From JAVVXB01 sp036651815 (GTDB taxonomy: Bacteria; Bacillota; Clostridia; Christensenellales; CAG-138): DNA of 64,000 nucleotides. The notes below the pieces were generated by a model that ran no database searches, had not been told where the DNA came from, and saw nothing but the letters and a program-made list of their open reading frames with translations. A program made the translations under genes and the position numbers. Of this stretch, positions 27,617 to 37,264 are shown one piece after another (position 1 is the stretch's first letter; every line of letters starts with the position of its first letter). The stretch lies in contig JAVVXB010000001.1 of assembly GCA_036651815.1 (NCBI GenBank), positions 62,001 to 126,000 of the forward strand. Reading direction: 5' to 3'.

Positions 27617-29737
27617 ATGTCAGATACACTTGTGATCGTGGAGTCGCCTGCGAAGGCGAAAACGATCGGGAAGTTTTTAGGAAGTAAATATAAGGTTATT
27701 GCGTCGAACGGTCACGTACGCGATCTGCCCAAGAGCCAGATCGGCGTGGATACCGAGCATGATTTTACGCCGAAGTACATCACGCTGCGTGGACGGGGTG
27801 ATGTATTGGATCGCATTCGCAAGGAAGGCAAGGCCGCCGAAAAGATTTATCTCGCAACCGACCCTGATCGCGAGGGAGAAGCGATCAGTTGGCATCTTGC
27901 TAAGGTGCTGAAACTTGACGAAAATAGCAAATGCCGCATTGAATTCAACGAGATTACAGCAACGGCCATCAAAAATTCAATTAAAGGCGTTCGTCCCATC
28001 GATATGCGCCTGGTTAACGCACAGCAGGCGAGGCGGATACTGGATCGGCTTGTGGGTTACAAAATCAGCCCGATCCTTTGGAAAAAAATTCGAAAAGGTC
28101 TATCTGCTGGCCGCGTGCAGTCGGTTGCAACCCGCATTATCTGTGACCGTGAAGAGGAAATTAATGATTTCATAGCTGAGGAATACTGGGTGGTCGCTGC
28201 GCAACTATCGGAAAAAAGCAGCAAAAAGGTATTTGAAGCCAAGTACTATGGTGAGAATGGTAAGAAACAGGAGCTGCATTCTGAAGGTGATACAAAACGC
28301 GTACTCGAGGCCATCGACGGGGTGGGCTTTGTTGTAATCGATGTTAAAAACGGTGAAAAGACACGCCATGCCGCAGCACCTTTTACAACGAGTTCCTTGC
28401 AGCAGGAAGCTTCCCGTAAGCTTGGTTTCACCACGAAACGCACGATGATGGTTGCCCAACAACTCTACGAAGGCATCGAGATTGGGAAGAAAGGCGCTGT
28501 TGGCCTCATCTCTTATATTCGTACCGATTCTGTGCGTGTGGCAAAGGAAGCACAGGACGCCACGTTGGCATACATCGGGAATCGTTTTGGAGAAAAGTAT
28601 TTGCCGGAATCGCCTAATATCTATAAGGGTCGCGCCGGCGCACAGGATGCGCATGAAGCGATTCGCCCCACCTATATCGAAAATGAACCTTCTGCGATCA
28701 AGGCGTTTTTAAGCAACGACCAGTACCGGCTCTACAAACTCATCTATGAACGTTTTCTGGCCAGCCAGATGCGCGATGCACGGTTTGCGACCGCTGGTGT
28801 AACGTTCGATGCCAATGGGATGACCTTCAAGTCCAACGGTATCCGCACGCTGTTCGATGGATTTACGGTGGTCTACACCGAAGGGCGCGATGATGTACAG
28901 GAGAAGGAAGTCACGCTGCCGGAGCTGAAAAACGGAGATGCATGCAAGGCCGTCAAAATCGACAGTGATCAGCGGTTCACACAGCCGCCTCCACGCTTTA
29001 CGGAAGCAACGCTCGTTAAAATTCTGGAGGAAAAGGGTATCGGCAGACCGAGTACCTATTCACCTACAATTTCCACCATTGTGGATCGTGGCTATATTGC
29101 ACGCGAAAAGAAGCAACTGATGCCCACGGAGCTTGGTATTGTGGTCAACAAGCTTATGAAGGAAAATTTCGAACAGATTGTGGATGTCAAGTTCACGGCC
29201 GGCATGGAAGAAAAACTGGATGGTGTTGAAAACGGCAATGATGACTGGGTCAGCCTGCTTGCGGAATTTTATGGCCCTTTTCAGGAGACGGTGGAGAAGG
29301 CCGAGAAGGACATCGTACATGTCGATATGCCGGACGAGGTTTCCGATGTGCAGTGCGAGAAGTGCGGCGCTATGATGGTGTATAAGACGGGACGCTTCGG
29401 CAAGTTTCTCGCCTGCCCCAATTTTCCAAATTGTCGCAATACCAAAGCCATCATTGAGAAAATCGACGTGCCCTGTCCCAAGTGCGGCGCGGCGCTCATC
29501 AAGCGCAAGAGTAAAAAGGGCAAGGCTTTCTATGGCTGCGAAAAATATCCGGAGTGTGATTTTGTCAGTTGGGATAAACCAACCACCATGGCCTGCCCCA
29601 AATGTAACGGCATGATGGTGCAAAAGATTGGGCAGAACGGCAGCTATATTACCTGCATGGATAAAGCCTGCGGCTATATACACCGCAATGTCAAGAAGAG
29701 CAAGGAAGAAGAAGCGGAGCATGAATCAGAATCATAA
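27617..29737 (+). CDS. topA: DNA topoisomerase I
   Basis: A 706-residue type IA enzyme: Toprim domain (1-115; DTLVIVESPAKAKTIGKFLG, DPDREGEAISW), the gate domains with catalytic tyrosine in SYIRTDS (about residue 298), and three C-terminal Cys4 zinc ribbons (CEKCGAMM, CPKCGAAL, CPKCNGMM sets). It relaxes negative supercoils. GGAGG precedes the ATG by 9 bp. The stop lies 17 bp inside trmFO, continuing the conserved topA-trmFO pairing. Confidence 0.97.
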   Translation: MSDTLVIVESPAKAKTIGKFLGSKYKVIASNGHVRDLPKSQIGVDTEHDFTPKYITLRGRGDVLDRIRKEGKAAEKIYLATDPDREGEAISWHLAKVLKLDENSKCRIEFNEITATAIKNSIKGVRPIDMRLVNAQQARRILDRLVGYKISPILWKKIRKGLSAGRVQSVATRIICDREEEINDFIAEEYWVVAAQLSEKSSKKVFEAKYYGENGKKQELHSEGDTKRVLEAIDGVGFVVIDVKNGEKTRHAAAPFTTSSLQQEASRKLGFTTKRTMMVAQQLYEGIEIGKKGAVGLISYIRTDSVRVAKEAQDATLAYIGNRFGEKYLPESPNIYKGRAGAQDAHEAIRPTYIENEPSAIKAFLSNDQYRLYKLIYERFLASQMRDARFATAGVTFDANGMTFKSNGIRTLFDGFTVVYTEGRDDVQEKEVTLPELKNGDACKAVKIDSDQRFTQPPPRFTEATLVKILEEKGIGRPSTYSPTISTIVDRGYIAREKKQLMPTELGIVVNKLMKENFEQIVDVKFTAGMEEKLDGVENGNDDWVSLLAEFYGPFQETVEKAEKDIVHVDMPDEVSDVQCEKCGAMMVYKTGRFGKFLACPNFPNCRNTKAIIEKIDVPCPKCGAALIKRKSKKGKAFYGCEKYPECDFVSWDKPTTMACPKCNGMMVQKIGQNGSYITCMDKACGYIHRNVKKSKEEEAEHESES

Positions 29738-31034
29738 CCCGCGTGTGACAGTTGTCGGCGCTGGCCTTGCAGGCTGTGAAGCTGCCTATCAACTCAGCCG
29801 ACGTGGTCATCCAGTCGATCTATTGGAAATGAAACCCAAGAAAAAATCTCCTGCACATCACAGCGATGCGCTCTGCGAATTGGTGTGCAGCAATTCTTTG
29901 CGCTCTGATCGGGTGGAGAACGCGGTGGGGCTGCTCAAGGCCGAGCTGCGGGAGCTGGATTCGCTGGTGCTGAACTGCGCAGACGCAACGCGCGTGCCAG
30001 CGGGTGGCGCACTGGCGGTGGATCGCGTTGGTTTTTCCGATCGAGTGACAGAGATGATCCGATCCGATCCCAATATCACGATTCACAGCGGCGAAGTAAC
30101 AGCCATTCCGGATGCACCTTGCATCCTCGCCACTGGACCGCTGACGAGCGATGCGCTGAGCGATGCCATCGGGGTGTTGGTTGGGAAGCAATTGCATTTC
30201 TATGATGCGGCGGCTCCGATTGTTACCTACGATTCACTGGATTGGAACAAAGTGTTTCGTGCCTCGCGTTATGGCAGAGGCGACGACTATCTAAATTGTC
30301 CGATGACGCGGGCGGAATATTTTGCTTTTTATCAGGCGCTGATCACCGCTGAAACCGTTGAACTGCATGACTTTGAGACGCCACGTGTATTTGAAGGTTG
30401 CATGCCTGTGGAGACCATGGCAAAGCGCGGAGAATTGACGCTCTGTTATGGACCGCTCAAACCCGTTGGATTGGAACAGGAGTTGGCTGGTAAACAGCCC
30501 CCATTTGCAGTGGTGCAGTTGCGTCAGGATAGTGCGGACGGGATGCTTTGGAACTTGGTTGGCTTCCAGACCAATCTGAAATTTGCGGAACAGAGGCGTG
30601 TTTTCGGCATGATTCCTGGGTTGGAACACGCAGAGTTTGCCCGGTATGGCGTCATGCACCGCAACACGTTTTTGCCTTCGCCCGGCTTGCTGTCGTGGGA
30701 CTATCAAATGAAGGCGAAACCCGGCATATTTTTTGCAGGCCAGATCACGGGTGTGGAGGGTTATGTGGAATCCGCATCCAGTGGATACGCTGCGGCTGTG
30801 CAGCTTTCCCGATATATTCAGGGGAAACCGCCGCTGGATTTTACCGTGCAGACGGCCATCGGTGCATTGTCACACTATGTTGCTGAATACAATGGCGATG
30901 ATTTCCAACCGATGAATGTGACATTCGGAATTATGGATTCTTATCCGGAACGGATTCGCAATAAACAGGTGCGCTATGCAAAAATAGCGGAACGATCTCT
31001 CAAAATCGTGAAAGAATTGAAAACGAATGCATAA
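29721..31034 (+). CDS. trmFO: Folate-dependent tRNA (uracil-54) methyltransferase TrmFO
   Basis: The start at ATG 29721 gives 437 residues. The FAD-binding Rossmann motif VVGAGLAGCEAAYQLSRRG is at residues 9-27; ELVCSNSLRSD and GQITGVEGYVESA are GidA-superfamily/TrmFO landmarks. The enzyme makes ribothymidine 54 in tRNA using methylene-tetrahydrofolate and FAD. It is followed by a clean terminator. In Bacillus it is followed by codV (xerC), clpQ, clpY and codY; here codV and codY are absent. Confidence 0.96.
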   Translation: MNQNHNPRVTVVGAGLAGCEAAYQLSRRGHPVDLLEMKPKKKSPAHHSDALCELVCSNSLRSDRVENAVGLLKAELRELDSLVLNCADATRVPAGGALAVDRVGFSDRVTEMIRSDPNITIHSGEVTAIPDAPCILATGPLTSDALSDAIGVLVGKQLHFYDAAAPIVTYDSLDWNKVFRASRYGRGDDYLNCPMTRAEYFAFYQALITAETVELHDFETPRVFEGCMPVETMAKRGELTLCYGPLKPVGLEQELAGKQPPFAVVQLRQDSADGMLWNLVGFQTNLKFAEQRRVFGMIPGLEHAEFARYGVMHRNTFLPSPGLLSWDYQMKAKPGIFFAGQITGVEGYVESASSGYAAAVQLSRYIQGKPPLDFTVQTAIGALSHYVAEYNGDDFQPMNVTFGIMDSYPERIRNKQVRYAKIAERSLKIVKELKTNA

Positions 31035-31058
31035 AACGGACGCATCGCGTCCGTTTTT
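31034..31058 (+). terminator. Rho-independent terminator after trmFO
   Basis: AAACGGACGC (31034-31043) pairs perfectly with GCGTCCGTTT (31047-31056) around a 3-nt loop and runs into TTTTT. Confidence 0.92.
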
Positions 31059-31133
31059 ATGATAGTATTTGCACAAGGCAGTTGTGGATGAGCATCATCA
31101 CGGCTACTAGAGAAAGATGAGGAATCAAAAGCT

Positions 31134-31667
31134 ATGGATTTGAAGGGTACGACGATTCTCGCCGTCAAGAAAGATGGCCGGTGCGCTATCGCCGGCGATG
31201 GTCAGGTGACCATGGGTGAAACGAGTATCATGAAGGCGACCGCCAAGAAAGTGCGCCGCTTATATCATGATCAGGTTGTAGTGGGCTTTGCTGGTTCGGT
31301 TGCGGATGCGTTCTCCCTGTGCGAACGTTTTGAACGTAAGCTGGAGCAGTATAGCGGCAGCCTTATGCGCTCGGCGGTTTCACTTGCTCAAGAATGGCGC
31401 AGCGATAAGGTGATGCGTCAACTAGAGGCGCTGCTGATCGTAGCCAACAAGGAAGAGCTTTTGATTATTTCCGGTACGGGCGAGGTTATTGACCCGGACG
31501 ATGACATTGCAGCCATTGGCTCCGGCGGGTTGTACGCGCTTGCGTCGGCAAAAGCACTCAAAGCCAACACCGATCTGACAGCGCGGGAGATTGCAGAAAA
31601 ATCACTCAAGATTGCCAGCGAAATCTGTATCTTTACAAACGGAAACATCATTGTCGAGGAGGTCTAA
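31134..31667 (+). CDS. hslV: ATP-dependent protease peptidase subunit HslV
   Basis: The 177-residue protein has TTILAVKKDGRCAIAGDGQVT; the nucleophile should be the first Thr of TTI after removal of five residues (MDLKG). Lysine and glycine-rich HslV features (KKVRRLY, GFAGSVADAF) follow. It forms the proteolytic double hexamer capped by HslU. The Bacillus homologue uses Ser at this place; the present sequence keeps threonine. It sits 5 bp before hslU. Confidence 0.96.
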   Translation: MDLKGTTILAVKKDGRCAIAGDGQVTMGETSIMKATAKKVRRLYHDQVVVGFAGSVADAFSLCERFERKLEQYSGSLMRSAVSLAQEWRSDKVMRQLEALLIVANKEELLIISGTGEVIDPDDDIAAIGSGGLYALASAKALKANTDLTAREIAEKSLKIASEICIFTNGNIIVEEV

Positions 31668-31672
31668 ATAGA

Positions 31673-33058
31673 ATGCAAACACCGCGTGAAATAGTTGACG
31701 CACTCGATAAATATATCATTGGTCAGGATCGTGCCAAGCGCGCTGTTGCGGTTGCCCTGAGAAATCGCTATCGCAGAAGCATGTTGCCGGAAGAGCTGCG
31801 TGAAGAGATTACGCCGAAGAATATCATTATGATGGGGCCAACCGGCGTAGGAAAAACGGAGATTGCACGCCGACTTGCAAAGCTTGTTGACGCTCCGTTT
31901 GTCAAGGTGGAAGCCACGAAATATACGGAGGTCGGCTACGTGGGGCGCGACGTGGAAAGCATGATCCGCGATCTTGTGGAAGCCGCTATCCGTATCTGCA
32001 AGAACCGCCGCATGGAGGATATTCATATGGTAGCCGATGCTGCGGCGGAACAGGTGCTTGTCGATTTACTGGTTCCAATGAAACGCAAAGATCGGCAGCC
32101 CGTCATGAATCCATTGCAGATGCTGCTTGGCTCGGGCAACGATGAAGCTCAACCAGAGATGAGCGAGGAAGATCAAAAGAAATATATGTCGGAGTGTGCC
32201 CGCGTACTCGCAGAGCTGCGCGCTGGGATGTTGGAAGATGTCTTGGTCGAGGTCGAGGTTGAGGAAAAATCCGGCGGCAATGACGCCATGGTCGCCGCTG
32301 GGATCGACATCAACCTTGGCGAGATGTTTGGCGGGTTAATCCCGAAAAAAACGAAAAAACGCAAACTGCCCGTCAAGGAAGCACGCCGAGTGATCATTCA
32401 ACAGGAGTCTGAAAAACGGATCGACATGGATGATGTGAACCGCGAGGCTGTGGAACGGGCAGAACAGGATGGCATCGTCTTTATCGATGAGATTGATAAA
32501 ATTGCCGGCGGCAGTCAGGCTGGCGGCGGGCCGGATGTGAGCCGTGAAGGCGTGCAGCGGGACATTTTACCCATCGTGGAAGGATCGGTGGTCAACACCA
32601 AATATGGGCCGGTCAAAACAGACTATATGCTGTTCATTGCAGCAGGGGCGTTCCATACAGCAAAGGTTTCCGATTTGATACCGGAGTTGCAGGGGCGTTT
32701 TCCGATCCGCGTGAAGCTGGATGATCTAACACAAGAGGATTTTGAGAAGATCTTGACGCAGCCGCAAAACGCCGTGACCAAGCAATACACGGCGCTTCTG
32801 TCCTCCGATAAGGTGAAGCTGTCGTTTACAGCCGACGCACTTGGCGAGATTGCGAGGTTTGCATTCCTAGCCAACGAGAACACGGAAAATATCGGCGCTC
32901 GGCGTTTGCATACGGTCATGGAGAACCTATTGGATGATATTTCGTTTAACGCAAACGGAGAACATCCTGAGATTGATTTGGTGATTGACGCAAGATATGT
33001 CGATGAACACTTAAAGGATGAATTTCGCGAGGAGGATATACATAAGTATATCTTATAA
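31673..33058 (+). CDS. hslU: ATP-dependent protease ATPase subunit HslU
   Basis: A 461-residue AAA+ unfoldase: N-terminal PREIVDALDKYIIGQDRAKR, Walker A GPTGVGKTEIARRLA (about residue 60), pore motif YTEVGYVGRD, intermediate I-domain (about 110-235), Walker B IVFIDEIDKI, and sensor region. The C-terminal tail ending YIL should dock into HslV. GAGGAGG at 31656-31662, inside the hslV end, is its ribosome-binding site, so the two are coupled. Confidence 0.97.
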   Translation: MQTPREIVDALDKYIIGQDRAKRAVAVALRNRYRRSMLPEELREEITPKNIIMMGPTGVGKTEIARRLAKLVDAPFVKVEATKYTEVGYVGRDVESMIRDLVEAAIRICKNRRMEDIHMVADAAAEQVLVDLLVPMKRKDRQPVMNPLQMLLGSGNDEAQPEMSEEDQKKYMSECARVLAELRAGMLEDVLVEVEVEEKSGGNDAMVAAGIDINLGEMFGGLIPKKTKKRKLPVKEARRVIIQQESEKRIDMDDVNREAVERAEQDGIVFIDEIDKIAGGSQAGGGPDVSREGVQRDILPIVEGSVVNTKYGPVKTDYMLFIAAGAFHTAKVSDLIPELQGRFPIRVKLDDLTQEDFEKILTQPQNAVTKQYTALLSSDKVKLSFTADALGEIARFAFLANENTENIGARRLHTVMENLLDDISFNANGEHPEIDLVIDARYVDEHLKDEFREEDIHKYIL

Positions 33059-33084
33059 CGGACAAGTTGGAGTGGATACGGAAT

Positions 33085-33966
33085 ATGCAAAAACGATTGC
33101 TTTATAGTCTAATCACGCTGTGCATCTGCGCATTGCTGGGTGGGTGTGATACGTACATGACTGCCAAGACTGTGGTCTTGGAGCTTGCCACGCCTTCACC
33201 TTCCCCGGTGACGATTGAACTGATCGCTTTTGCGGAACCGGAACTGCCGGATCCGCTGCCACTGCCAACGCCAGAGCCGACACCGCAACCAACACAGGCA
33301 CCGACTGCCGAGCCTATGCCGGAAACAACGGATACGCCGGAGCCGACGGCCGTATCCAAAAAGACCACGACACCGAAAAAGACTCCAAAACCAAAGCCGG
33401 CAAAAACTGCAACACCAAAACCAAGTGTAACGGAGGCACCGACGGCAGCGCCCAAACCAACAGCAGCACCTACCCAAGAGCCTACGCCAAACCCGACTGG
33501 CAATCCAATGCCAGATCCGGTGATTACGGCCGTGCCCACATTGGAACCGACGGCAGCACCCACACCACCGCCAATGAATATTCCGCCGGACATCAATGTA
33601 TCTGGCAGTTATAATGCGGAAGATATCGCGTTGGCTGCGCGCGTGGCGTATTTTGAGGCTGGGAAGACAGAAGAGGGATACCGCGCGGTGCTGTGTGTGA
33701 TTATCAATCGTGTAGATTCCGGAAAATGGCCCGATTCCGTCCATGATGTGTGTTATCAGAAAAATCAGTTTACAGTGGTCAAGGGCTCAAACTTTTTGAC
33801 CAAAACCATTCCAGATGAAGTATACGTCTATGCAAATGACGTACTCAATAACGGCAACCGAATGTTGCCAAGCGACGTGATGTCTTTCCGCGCGGGTAAG
33901 GACGACAAAACCTGGGGTAGTCGGACTTATTACGGAACCTATGGGGGGAATGACTTCTACTCATAA
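33085..33966 (+). CDS. Lipoprotein with SleB-like cell wall hydrolase domain
   Basis: Start at ATG 33085 (an in-frame TTG at 33067 also exists). The 293-residue protein has a lipoprotein signal with lipobox LLGGC (cysteine about residue 21), then a low-complexity linker of about 120 residues rich in Pro, Thr, Glu and Ala (PTAAPT-type repeats). The C-terminal 115 residues form a Hydrolase_2/SleB-like domain: DIALAARVAYFEAGKTEEG with the catalytic glutamate, and VIINRVDSGKWPDSV. The linker probably spans the peptidoglycan from the membrane. Substrate specificity and whether it acts on cortex or vegetative wall are open. Confidence 0.85.
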   Translation: MQKRLLYSLITLCICALLGGCDTYMTAKTVVLELATPSPSPVTIELIAFAEPELPDPLPLPTPEPTPQPTQAPTAEPMPETTDTPEPTAVSKKTTTPKKTPKPKPAKTATPKPSVTEAPTAAPKPTAAPTQEPTPNPTGNPMPDPVITAVPTLEPTAAPTPPPMNIPPDINVSGSYNAEDIALAARVAYFEAGKTEEGYRAVLCVIINRVDSGKWPDSVHDVCYQKNQFTVVKGSNFLTKTIPDEVYVYANDVLNNGNRMLPSDVMSFRAGKDDKTWGSRTYYGTYGGNDFYS

Positions 33967-34007
33967 TATAAGAAATGTAAAATAAGAGGACGGAAACAAA
34001 ACAAATT

Positions 34008-35654
34008 ATGGCAAACAAACTCAAGATTATTCCGCTTGGCGGCGTCGGCGAGATCGGTAAAAATATGACCGTACTCGAATACGGCAATGACATTGTCGTG
34101 GTTGATTGCGGCATCATTTTTCCGGATGAAGATATGCCCGGCATCGATGTTGTAATCCCGGACATGTCGTATCTCATTGAAAACCGACAGAAGCTGCGCG
34201 GCTTTCTAATCACCCATGGTCATGAGGATCATATTGGCGCACTGCCTTATGCACTGCGCGAATTTCATGCGCCAGTATACGGAACGGCCTTTACCATTGC
34301 GCTTATTGAACACAAGCTGGATGAGGCACACGTCAACGACCGGCTGTTGAATGTGGTGAATCCTGGCGACAAGATCGAACTGGGCTGCTTTAAGGTTGAG
34401 TTTATCAAAACGGGACATTCCATCGCCGGTGCGCTGGCGTTGGCAATCATATCTCCGATTGGGACGGTCATACATACGGGTGACTTTAAGGTGGATTTTA
34501 CGCCTGTTGACGGCGAGCCGATCGATATCAATCGATTTGCCTATCATGGTTCGCGTGGTGTGCTTGCCCTCCTGAGCGATAGCACAAACATTGAGCGGCA
34601 AGGACATACCCAGAGTGAGCAGGAGATTGGACATACATTTGAGCATGTGTTCGCAGAGGCAAAGGGCCGGATGATCGTCGCTTCCTTCGCGTCCAATGTA
34701 TACCGCATTCAACAGGTTGCCGATGTGGCGATTGCACATGGGCGAGTACTGTGCTTTCAAGGACGCAGTATGGAGCAGGTTGTACAGATTGCCATGAAAT
34801 TAGGCTATCTTAAAATCGCGGCGGATTGCGTGGTGAAGGTGGATCAACTTAAGCGCTATCGTGATGACCAGGTGTGCGTCATTACAACCGGCAGTCAGGG
34901 CGAACCCATGAGCGGGCTGTTTCGGATGGCGACGGCCACCCACAGATTGAATATCGGCAAGGGCGATACGGTGATTATTTCTGCTTCAGCCATTCCCGGC
35001 AACGAGCGCAGCATTTCCCGTGTCATCAACCACTTGTTTGAAAAAGGTGCCATGGTGGTCTATGACCAGATGGCGGACGTACACGTTTCCGGCCATGCCT
35101 GCCGCGAGGAGCTGCGGCTTATGCTGCAACTGACCAAACCCAAGTTTTTTATTCCTGTGCATGGCGAGTACCGGCACCTGTTTATGCACGGACAGCTTGC
35201 AGAAGAGATGGGCGTAAATCCGGAAAATATATTTGTGCCGGACTGCGGTGGCGTGATTGAACTGACGGTTAGACGCGGCAAAAAAGAAGCCTATGTGGCC
35301 GCAGGCAGCGTGATGGTAGACGGTATCGGGGGAATCGACGACATGGTGCTCAAGGATCGCAAGCTGCTCAGCCAGGAGGGCCTTGTTGTGGCGGTGGTGA
35401 CCATTGATGTGGAGACGGGGCGGTTGCTTGCCACGCCGGAGATCATTTCCCGTGGATTTATCTATCAACGAGAGTCGGAGGACGTGATCGGCGAGTCGGT
35501 GACACTCTTGACCAATGAGGCCGCTAAGTTTGAAACGGTCGATAAATCTGAGTATGCAAACGTGAAGAACAACATCCGCACGGCTCTCAAAAATTTCTTG
35601 CGCAATAAGACGAAGCGCACGCCCATAATTCTGCCGATTATCGTTGAGATTTAG
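34008..35654 (+). CDS. Ribonuclease J
   Basis: A 548-residue metallo-beta-lactamase/beta-CASP nuclease. The zinc motif THGHEDHIGALPY starts near residue 66; HTGDFKVDFTP, DSTNIERQGHTQSE and the C-terminal HVSGHACREEL and PVHGEYRHL motifs are intact. RNase J has 5'-3' exonuclease and endonuclease activity in mRNA turnover. The gene stands 42 bp after the lipoprotein gene and is followed by ylbF, whose product modulates RNase Y-dependent processing, so RNA decay genes are grouped here. Confidence 0.96.
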   Translation: MANKLKIIPLGGVGEIGKNMTVLEYGNDIVVVDCGIIFPDEDMPGIDVVIPDMSYLIENRQKLRGFLITHGHEDHIGALPYALREFHAPVYGTAFTIALIEHKLDEAHVNDRLLNVVNPGDKIELGCFKVEFIKTGHSIAGALALAIISPIGTVIHTGDFKVDFTPVDGEPIDINRFAYHGSRGVLALLSDSTNIERQGHTQSEQEIGHTFEHVFAEAKGRMIVASFASNVYRIQQVADVAIAHGRVLCFQGRSMEQVVQIAMKLGYLKIAADCVVKVDQLKRYRDDQVCVITTGSQGEPMSGLFRMATATHRLNIGKGDTVIISASAIPGNERSISRVINHLFEKGAMVVYDQMADVHVSGHACREELRLMLQLTKPKFFIPVHGEYRHLFMHGQLAEEMGVNPENIFVPDCGGVIELTVRRGKKEAYVAAGSVMVDGIGGIDDMVLKDRKLLSQEGLVVAVVTIDVETGRLLATPEIISRGFIYQRESEDVIGESVTLLTNEAAKFETVDKSEYANVKNNIRTALKNFLRNKTKRTPIILPIIVEI

Positions 35655-35717
35655 CGTAGTCGATTCGATGTTGATAAGAAACCAACCCAAGTGAACAGAG
35701 AAGGAATACAAATAATC

Positions 35718-36059
35718 ATGACTTACGATACAGCAAAAATGCTGGCTAAAGAGCTTAGAGAAAGCGAAGAATACAAGGCCTACTGTGTGGTGAAGGAGCG
35801 TGCCCTAGAAAACGAAACCACAAGGGCGCTCATCGACGAATACCATCGTCTGCAAATTCAAGCGCAGGCAGCCACGGTGACCGGCGGAACAAATGATGAA
35901 ATGTTGGCCAAACTCCAAAAAATTGGAGAAGTGCTACAATTTGACGCCAATGCCTCTGCGTTTCTTATGGCGGAATTTCGACTTAACCGTGTGTTGGGCG
36001 ACGTTTATAAGATCCTTGCTGAGGCGATTGATATTGATCTTAGCTCACTGGAGGCTTGA
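35718..36059 (+). CDS. YlbF family protein
   Basis: A 113-residue all-helical protein (YDTAKMLAKELRESEEYKAY near the N-terminus, FLMAEFRLNRVLGDVYKILAEAI at the C-terminus) of the YlbF/YmcA family. In Bacillus, YlbF-YmcA-YaaT form a complex with an iron-sulfur cluster that supports RNase Y activity and competence/sporulation. Only one family member is present here. Start at ATG 35718; an upstream in-frame GTG (35691) is less likely. Confidence 0.9.
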   Translation: MTYDTAKMLAKELRESEEYKAYCVVKERALENETTRALIDEYHRLQIQAQAATVTGGTNDEMLAKLQKIGEVLQFDANASAFLMAEFRLNRVLGDVYKILAEAIDIDLSSLEA

Positions 36060-36071
36060 TTTTGCCGCGGC

Positions 36072-36099
36072 TTGACAAGGCCGATTGAATCACTATACT
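36072..36099 (+). promoter_or_regulatory. SigA-type promoter abutting mltG
   Basis: TTGACA at 36072-36077, 16-bp spacer and TATACT at 36094-36099. The mltG ATG is at 36101 (second ATG 36107), so initiation about 7 bp after the -10 would begin at or inside the start codon: a probable leaderless transcript. Confidence 0.7.
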
Positions 36100-36100
36100 G

Positions 36101-37264
36101 ATGCGTATGGAATCATTTTTCGCGAACAAACCGAAGCTGAACAAGCGCAAGCTGCGTCGTATCTGGAAACAGGTTCGACCGGCGGCTGTGCTTGTGCTGA
36201 GCGTTGTGATCGTGTATTTTGTCGCACAGTTTGCAGTCAATTATGTGGTGGATAATTTCATAAAACCAGTGGATACCGGCGATGCAACGCCCATCGAGGT
36301 AACGGTTCCTGCGTCTGCCTCGGCAAGTTCCATTGCGCGTATTCTGTACGGTGCATGCGGATATGATCAGGATGGACTCATCAGCAACACTGCAGCGTTC
36401 AAGGTGTACGTGGATTTTGTGGGGAAAGCCAACACCATGAAGGCGGGAACCTATGTGCTGAGCAAAAATATGTCCATTAAACAGATTGTGGATGTGATCT
36501 GCGAAGGCAATCCGCCCAAGGCAACGGTTAAATTTACGATTCCTGAAGGGTATACCGTACGCGATATGATTGCCGTACTTCGGGAGAAAAAGCTGCTTAT
36601 CGAAGATAACGAACTACTCGGCGCTTGCAAGACGGGGCGGAACTTTACAAGCTTTGCGTTCGTATCGGACGTTGTGAACAACGCGTATTTTAGCCAGCGT
36701 GACTATGCGCTGGAAGGGTACCTGTTCCCGGATACGTATGAGGTCTATGCCGACGCCAGCGTGGATACGATTCTGACAAAGATGCTCAACCGTTTCAACG
36801 AGATCTATACGGAGGCATATGCCACCCGTGCGCGTGAACTTGGCATGACCACGGACGAGGTCGTTGCCCTTGCGTCGCTCATTGAGCGAGAAGCGCAGGT
36901 TAATACCGATTTTGCGAAGGTTTCTGCGGTGTTCCATAATCGTCTCAGAGAAGGCATGCCGCTGCAGTCGTGTGCGAGTCTGTCGTATGTGCTGGATCAG
37001 AATAAATACACCTTTACCGAGTCGGAGCTTGCCACCGATTCTCCCTATAATACCTATAAAAACAAGGGGTTGCCGATTGGGCCGGTGTGTAATCCCGGCA
37101 AGGCGTCTATCGAAGCTGCACTCTATCCAAACGAAGAATTTTTATCGGATGGATATCTGTTCTTCTGCAACGGCAATCTGACCGAAAGTAGCGAACTGAT
37201 CTTCAGCAAGACTTATGAGGAGCATCAGGAGAACGTGAAGAAATATCAGCAGTATTGGAACTGA
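36101..37264 (+). CDS. mltG: Endolytic murein transglycosylase MltG
   Basis: A 387-residue YceG family protein: basic cytoplasmic head, one membrane segment (about 29-50), a LysM-like region (about 60-160) and the catalytic domain with LIEREAQVNTDFAKVSAVFHNRL, containing the catalytic glutamate, then LPIGPVCNPGKASIEA. It cleaves nascent glycan strands and sets their length. The start codon is immediately behind the -10 box; if transcription begins at the usual distance the true start is ATG 36107 read from a leaderless mRNA. Confidence 0.95.
   Translation: MRMESFFANKPKLNKRKLRRIWKQVRPAAVLVLSVVIVYFVAQFAVNYVVDNFIKPVDTGDATPIEVTVPASASASSIARILYGACGYDQDGLISNTAAFKVYVDFVGKANTMKAGTYVLSKNMSIKQIVDVICEGNPPKATVKFTIPEGYTVRDMIAVLREKKLLIEDNELLGACKTGRNFTSFAFVSDVVNNAYFSQRDYALEGYLFPDTYEVYADASVDTILTKMLNRFNEIYTEAYATRARELGMTTDEVVALASLIEREAQVNTDFAKVSAVFHNRLREGMPLQSCASLSYVLDQNKYTFTESELATDSPYNTYKNKGLPIGPVCNPGKASIEAALYPNEEFLSDGYLFFCNGNLTESSELIFSKTYEEHQENVKKYQQYWN

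Noticed and set aside
33102..33596. Minus-strand frame of 164 codons rich in Gly and Val
   Set aside because: It is the complement of the Pro/Thr repeat linker of the lipoprotein gene; repeated codons keep it open by composition.
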